Shown here one piece after another: positions 30,081 to 32,183 of a stretch of DNA of 32,183 nt. Position 1 is the first letter of the stretch, and each line of letters starts with the position of its first letter. The stretch is from contig RAYF01000062.1 of NCBI GenBank assembly GCA_003611745.1, positions 1-32,183 on the forward strand, written 5' to 3'. Made by a program: the position numbers and the translations under genes. This DNA is from a bacterium D16-36. GTDB taxonomy: Bacteria > Bacillota > Clostridia > Lachnospirales > Lachnospiraceae. The notes beneath the pieces were generated by a model. It was not told the DNA's origin and ran no database searches. It worked only from the letters and a program-made list of their open reading frames with translations.

Positions 30081-30608
30081 ATGGCGACCATTGACTTGAT
30101 TGTATTGGGAATGTTGAAACGGGAATCTTTGAGTGCATATGATATTCAGAAACTGGTGGAATACCGCAACATCTCAAAATGGGTAAAAATCAGCACACCA
30201 TCTATATACAAAAAGGTTATCCAGTTGGAAGAAAAGGGGCTTATTACAAGCCGCACGGAGAAAGAGGGAAAAATGCCCGAAAAGGCGGTATATTCCTTGA
30301 CGGATGCAGGAAATGAGGAATTTGAAAAGTTGATGATTGAAATATCCTGCAAACCAATCAATATATTTTTGGATTTTAATGCTGTTATCGTAAATTTAGA
30401 AAGTATGGCGAAGGAACAACAGAGGGAATGTCTGGATAACATTGAAAGCAATATCAATGTGTTGAAATCTTATCTTGAGCAGAATATTTCCATGAAAGAA
30501 AACGCTCCCGATATTCCTGCCACGGGTATGGCTGTTTTACATCAGCAGTTTTTGTTAGTGCAGGCAATCGAAGAATGGATAGCAACACTAAAAAAGAAAT
30601 TAGGATAA
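30081..30608 (+). CDS. PadR-family transcriptional regulator, 175 aa
   Basis: The N-terminal winged helix is typical of PadR: IVLGMLKRESLSAYDIQKLV, then STPSIYKKVIQLEEKGLITS, and the wing KAVYSLTDAG. The C-terminal part (residues about 95-175) is a helical dimerisation domain. AAAAGGAGGG precedes the ATG. It is divergent from the MATE transporter and almost certainly represses it and itself through the two ACTATA/TATAGT operators between them. PadR proteins bind planar drug-like or phenolic compounds, which would fit an inducible pump. It is followed by the second KTR gene. Confidence 0.9.
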   Translation: MATIDLIVLGMLKRESLSAYDIQKLVEYRNISKWVKISTPSIYKKVIQLEEKGLITSRTEKEGKMPEKAVYSLTDAGNEEFEKLMIEISCKPINIFLDFNAVIVNLESMAKEQQRECLDNIESNINVLKSYLEQNISMKENAPDIPATGMAVLHQQFLLVQAIEEWIATLKKKLG

Positions 30609-30613
30609 TTGTT

Positions 30614-30811
30614 ATGGGTAAAGTAGAATGGATATTATGTCCTGTCTGCGGAAGTAAAACCCGTAACAAGGTTAGGGAGGATACTGTTCTGAAAAATTAT
30701 CCTCTCTACTGACCAAAATGCAGGCAGGAAACATTGATAGAAGCAAAGAATTTGCAAGTAACAGTCATCACAGAGCCAGACACATTAGATGCAGAGCCGA
30801 TGAACGTGTGA
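30614..30811 (+). pseudogene. Second KTR gene, interrupted by a stop codon
   Basis: The frame reads WILCPVCGSKTRNKVRED and NYPLY, then TGA (30710-30712) where the first Cys of the second C-x2-C should be, then PKCRQETLIEAKNLQV and VITEPDTLDAEPMNV. One base change (TGC to TGA) explains the loss. The rest is well kept, so it is recent. It lies 5 bases after the PadR gene, mirroring the MATE/KTR arrangement of the first cassette, and ends in a decayed copy of the same terminator. Confidence 0.85.
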
Positions 30812-30839
30812 GAAATCACAGTTTGTCGTTTTTTGCCAG

Positions 30840-30992
30840 ATTACGCCGCAAGGCGTTATTCATCATCGGTTGCCGCTCACCGCCTTCCAATCTGAATTAG
30901 CTTATCTGCTGCACAGCAATCTTCTTGACCTGATGGTCAAGAAGCATCGCAGGCAAAAGCCTGCTCAATTCAGATTGGAGGAAAGGACATGA
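30840..30992 (+). pseudogene. C-terminal tail of an unknown element gene
   Basis: An open frame without a start gives ITPQGVIHHRLPLTAFQSEL, then AYLLHSNLLDLMVKKHRR and RQKPAQFRLEERT. It ends at TGA overlapping the ATG of the sigma-factor remnant by ATGA, the signature of coupled translation. I believe it is the end of the small gene that normally precedes the sigma gene in Tn1549-type elements. It contains nested inverted repeats (30887-30978). Confidence 0.5.
30887..30978 (+). repeat. Nested inverted repeats before the sigma-factor start
   Basis: CCAATCTGAATT (30887-30898) pairs with AATTCAGATTGG (30967-30978), enclosing CTTCTTGACC/GGTCAAGAAG (30921-30944) and GCAGGC/GCCTGC (30949-30964). 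The outer stem reaches the GGAGG ribosome site of the following start and could close it. Confidence 0.6.
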
Positions 30993-31072
30993 AGGGTAAT
31001 CGCCCAAAAAGAAGAAAGGATAAGTATAATCCTTATACGATATTCGAGAAAGACGGCCAATACTGTGGATAA
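30989..31072 (+). pseudogene. N-terminal remnant of an element sigma factor
   Basis: GGAGGAAAGG and ATG (30989) open a frame reading KGNRPKRRKDKYNPYTIFEK, then DGQYCG and stop. This start is characteristic of the sigma-70-like protein of Tn1549/CTn-type elements. After about 31060 the sequence becomes integrase in another frame, so some 0.1-1 kb or more (the rest of the sigma gene, xis and the integrase start) has been deleted. Confidence 0.65.
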
Positions 31073-32039
31073 CCATGTGATTCCAGTGATGGGCAACATC
31101 AGAATGACGGAAATCAAACGGAGCCATATCCAGAGCCTTTATTATGAAGAAGCGGCTGCTTCGACTTCTATTGCAAGGCTGGTAAAAACAGTGATGAATA
31201 CGTCTATGCAATATGCTGTGAATAAGAAAATTATTTCCATAAATCCAACGATTGATGTGGCTCTGCCAAAGCAGGTAGAGAAGAAAACCTATCACACCCG
31301 GAATATTGATACACAAAAGACGCTGAATATGGAGCAGGTTTTAACACTCATTGAAGCGAGCAGGGAAACGCCAATCCATATGCAGGTATTATTTGCCGTG
31401 CTGTTGGGATTGAGGCGGTGTGAAATCAATGGGGTGAAGTATTCGGATATAGATTATATCAATCGGACATTGAAGGTACAGCGGCAGTTAGGCAAGAAAC
31501 TCAACACGACTGCCGGGGACTTCCCGGCTAAGACGTTTACAAAACAGGAAATCGGATTGAAAACGCCGTCCAGCTACCGAACCATCCCCATACCAGATTA
31601 TGTGTTTGAAGCCATTCTGGAAGAAAGAAAAATGTATGAGAAGAACCGCAGAAGGCGGTCAGACACATTTCAGGATTTGGATTATTTCTGCTGTTCCACT
31701 TATGGGCGTCCGAGAAGCAAGGATTTTCACTGGAGGCATTATAAGAAGCTGCTGGAGGACAATGGGCTGCCCGATATAAGGTGGCATGATTTGAGAAGCA
31801 CTTTTTGTACCATCTTATTAAAGAACAACTTCAATCCCAAAGCGGTATCACAGTTAATGGGACATGCGAAAGAAATCATCACCATAGATGTTTACGGAGA
31901 TACCGCCGAAATCATTGAGGACTGCTTAGACGATCTCCAGCCGTTTATTGATGAAGTAATCCCGAAGGAAGAAAGTGAAGGCGGTACAGATTTTTCAGAA
32001 GACAATTATATAGAACAAATCAGTGAATTTCTTGCGTGA
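31065..32039 (+). pseudogene. int: N-terminally truncated tyrosine integrase
   Basis: The remaining 324 residues hold part of the core-binding domain (VIPVMGNIRMTEIKRSHIQS) and the whole catalytic domain: R117 (LLGLRRCEI), K166 (IGLKTPSSYRTIPI), H241 and R244 (WHDLRSTF), H267 (MGHAKE) and Tyr 277 (DVYGD). A normal enzyme of this kind has 380-400 residues; the arm-binding domain and the start of the core domain are absent. The GTG start lies within the sigma remnant, so any product would be accidental. It is the integrase of the conjugative element and marks its right side. Confidence 0.85.
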
Positions 32040-32070
32040 AACTAAAATACTGGCATAACCGAATCACATA

Positions 32071-32114
32071 AAAAAGTACAGAACAAAAGTTCGATTTTGG
32101 TCTGTGCTTTTTTT
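32071..32114 (+). terminator. Terminator of the truncated integrase
   Basis: AAAAAGTACAGA (from 32071) pairs with TCTGTGCTTTTT (32101-32112), with a G-U pair, and is followed by T residues. Beyond it an extended TG-T-TATAAT box (32121-32130) suggests a rightward promoter leaving the window. Confidence 0.75.
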
Positions 32115-32183
32115 GACTTATGTGTTATAATGAAAAACCAAATGACTGGATAATACTATCTGTACCGGCTGGTGTTATTCAGT

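Noticed and set aside
1-32183. CRISPR array, tRNA or rRNA genes
   Set aside because: No regularly spaced repeats and no cloverleaf-like sequence were seen by reading.

Overview
The window looks like the accessory genome of a low-GC, Gram-positive gut anaerobe of the Clostridia (Lachnospiraceae-like). Evidence is strong AGGAGG ribosome binding sites, TTGACA/TATAAT promoters, AT-rich codon use, and gene families common in Clostridia (KTR proteins, Tn1549-type CD1108 protein, DpnII-type restriction, Hol-Tox peptides). No tRNA, rRNA, CRISPR array or housekeeping locus was seen. All functional names come from reading motifs in the sequence; no database search was run.

Region 1 (about 1.4-9.1 kb) has the layout of a phage satellite of the phage-inducible chromosomal island (PICI) type. 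An integrase and an XRE repressor are transcribed leftward. Facing them rightward, across a region with TATTCC/GGAATA operator repeats, are two small DNA-binding proteins, a primase-helicase of 773 aa, an iteron-like putative origin, an HNH protein, a TerS-like protein and four small unknown genes. No large terminase, portal, capsid, tail or conjugation gene is present. Three unknown leftward genes and a possible small RNA lie to its left.

Region 2 (9.0-18.5 kb) is bounded by two diverged direct repeats of about 0.65-0.7 kb. Each carries a complete type I toxin-antitoxin locus (a 38-residue membrane peptide and a convergent RNA sharing its terminator) and the start of a serine recombinase, intact on the left and decayed on the right. 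Between them are a sigma-70 factor and a defence operon: a TRM11-like methyltransferase, the DpnII-type GATC system (dpnM, dpnA, dpnB), and a 700-aa P-loop ATPase with zinc ribbon and winged helix. That last protein is the best candidate for a little-described defence component.

Region 3 (18.5-23.9 kb) has a CPBP membrane protease, two GNAT acetyltransferases, a TfoX C-terminal-like protein, and a two-gene CBASS system: a CD-NTase with AGS-C sensor and a 2TM-NUDIX (Cap16-like) effector.

Region 4 (23.9-32.1 kb) is a collapsed Tn916/Tn1549-type conjugative element: truncated parA fused to a broken CD1108 gene, an XRE regulator, a TetR gene with a frameshifted MATE pump, DUF4180 and KTR genes, a divergent MATE/PadR pair with clear operators, a second KTR gene with a stop codon, and a sigma-factor start fused to a truncated tyrosine integrase. 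Overall the window stacks several anti-phage systems (DpnII R-M plus ATPase, CBASS, possibly the toxin loci) within and beside mobile-element remains.
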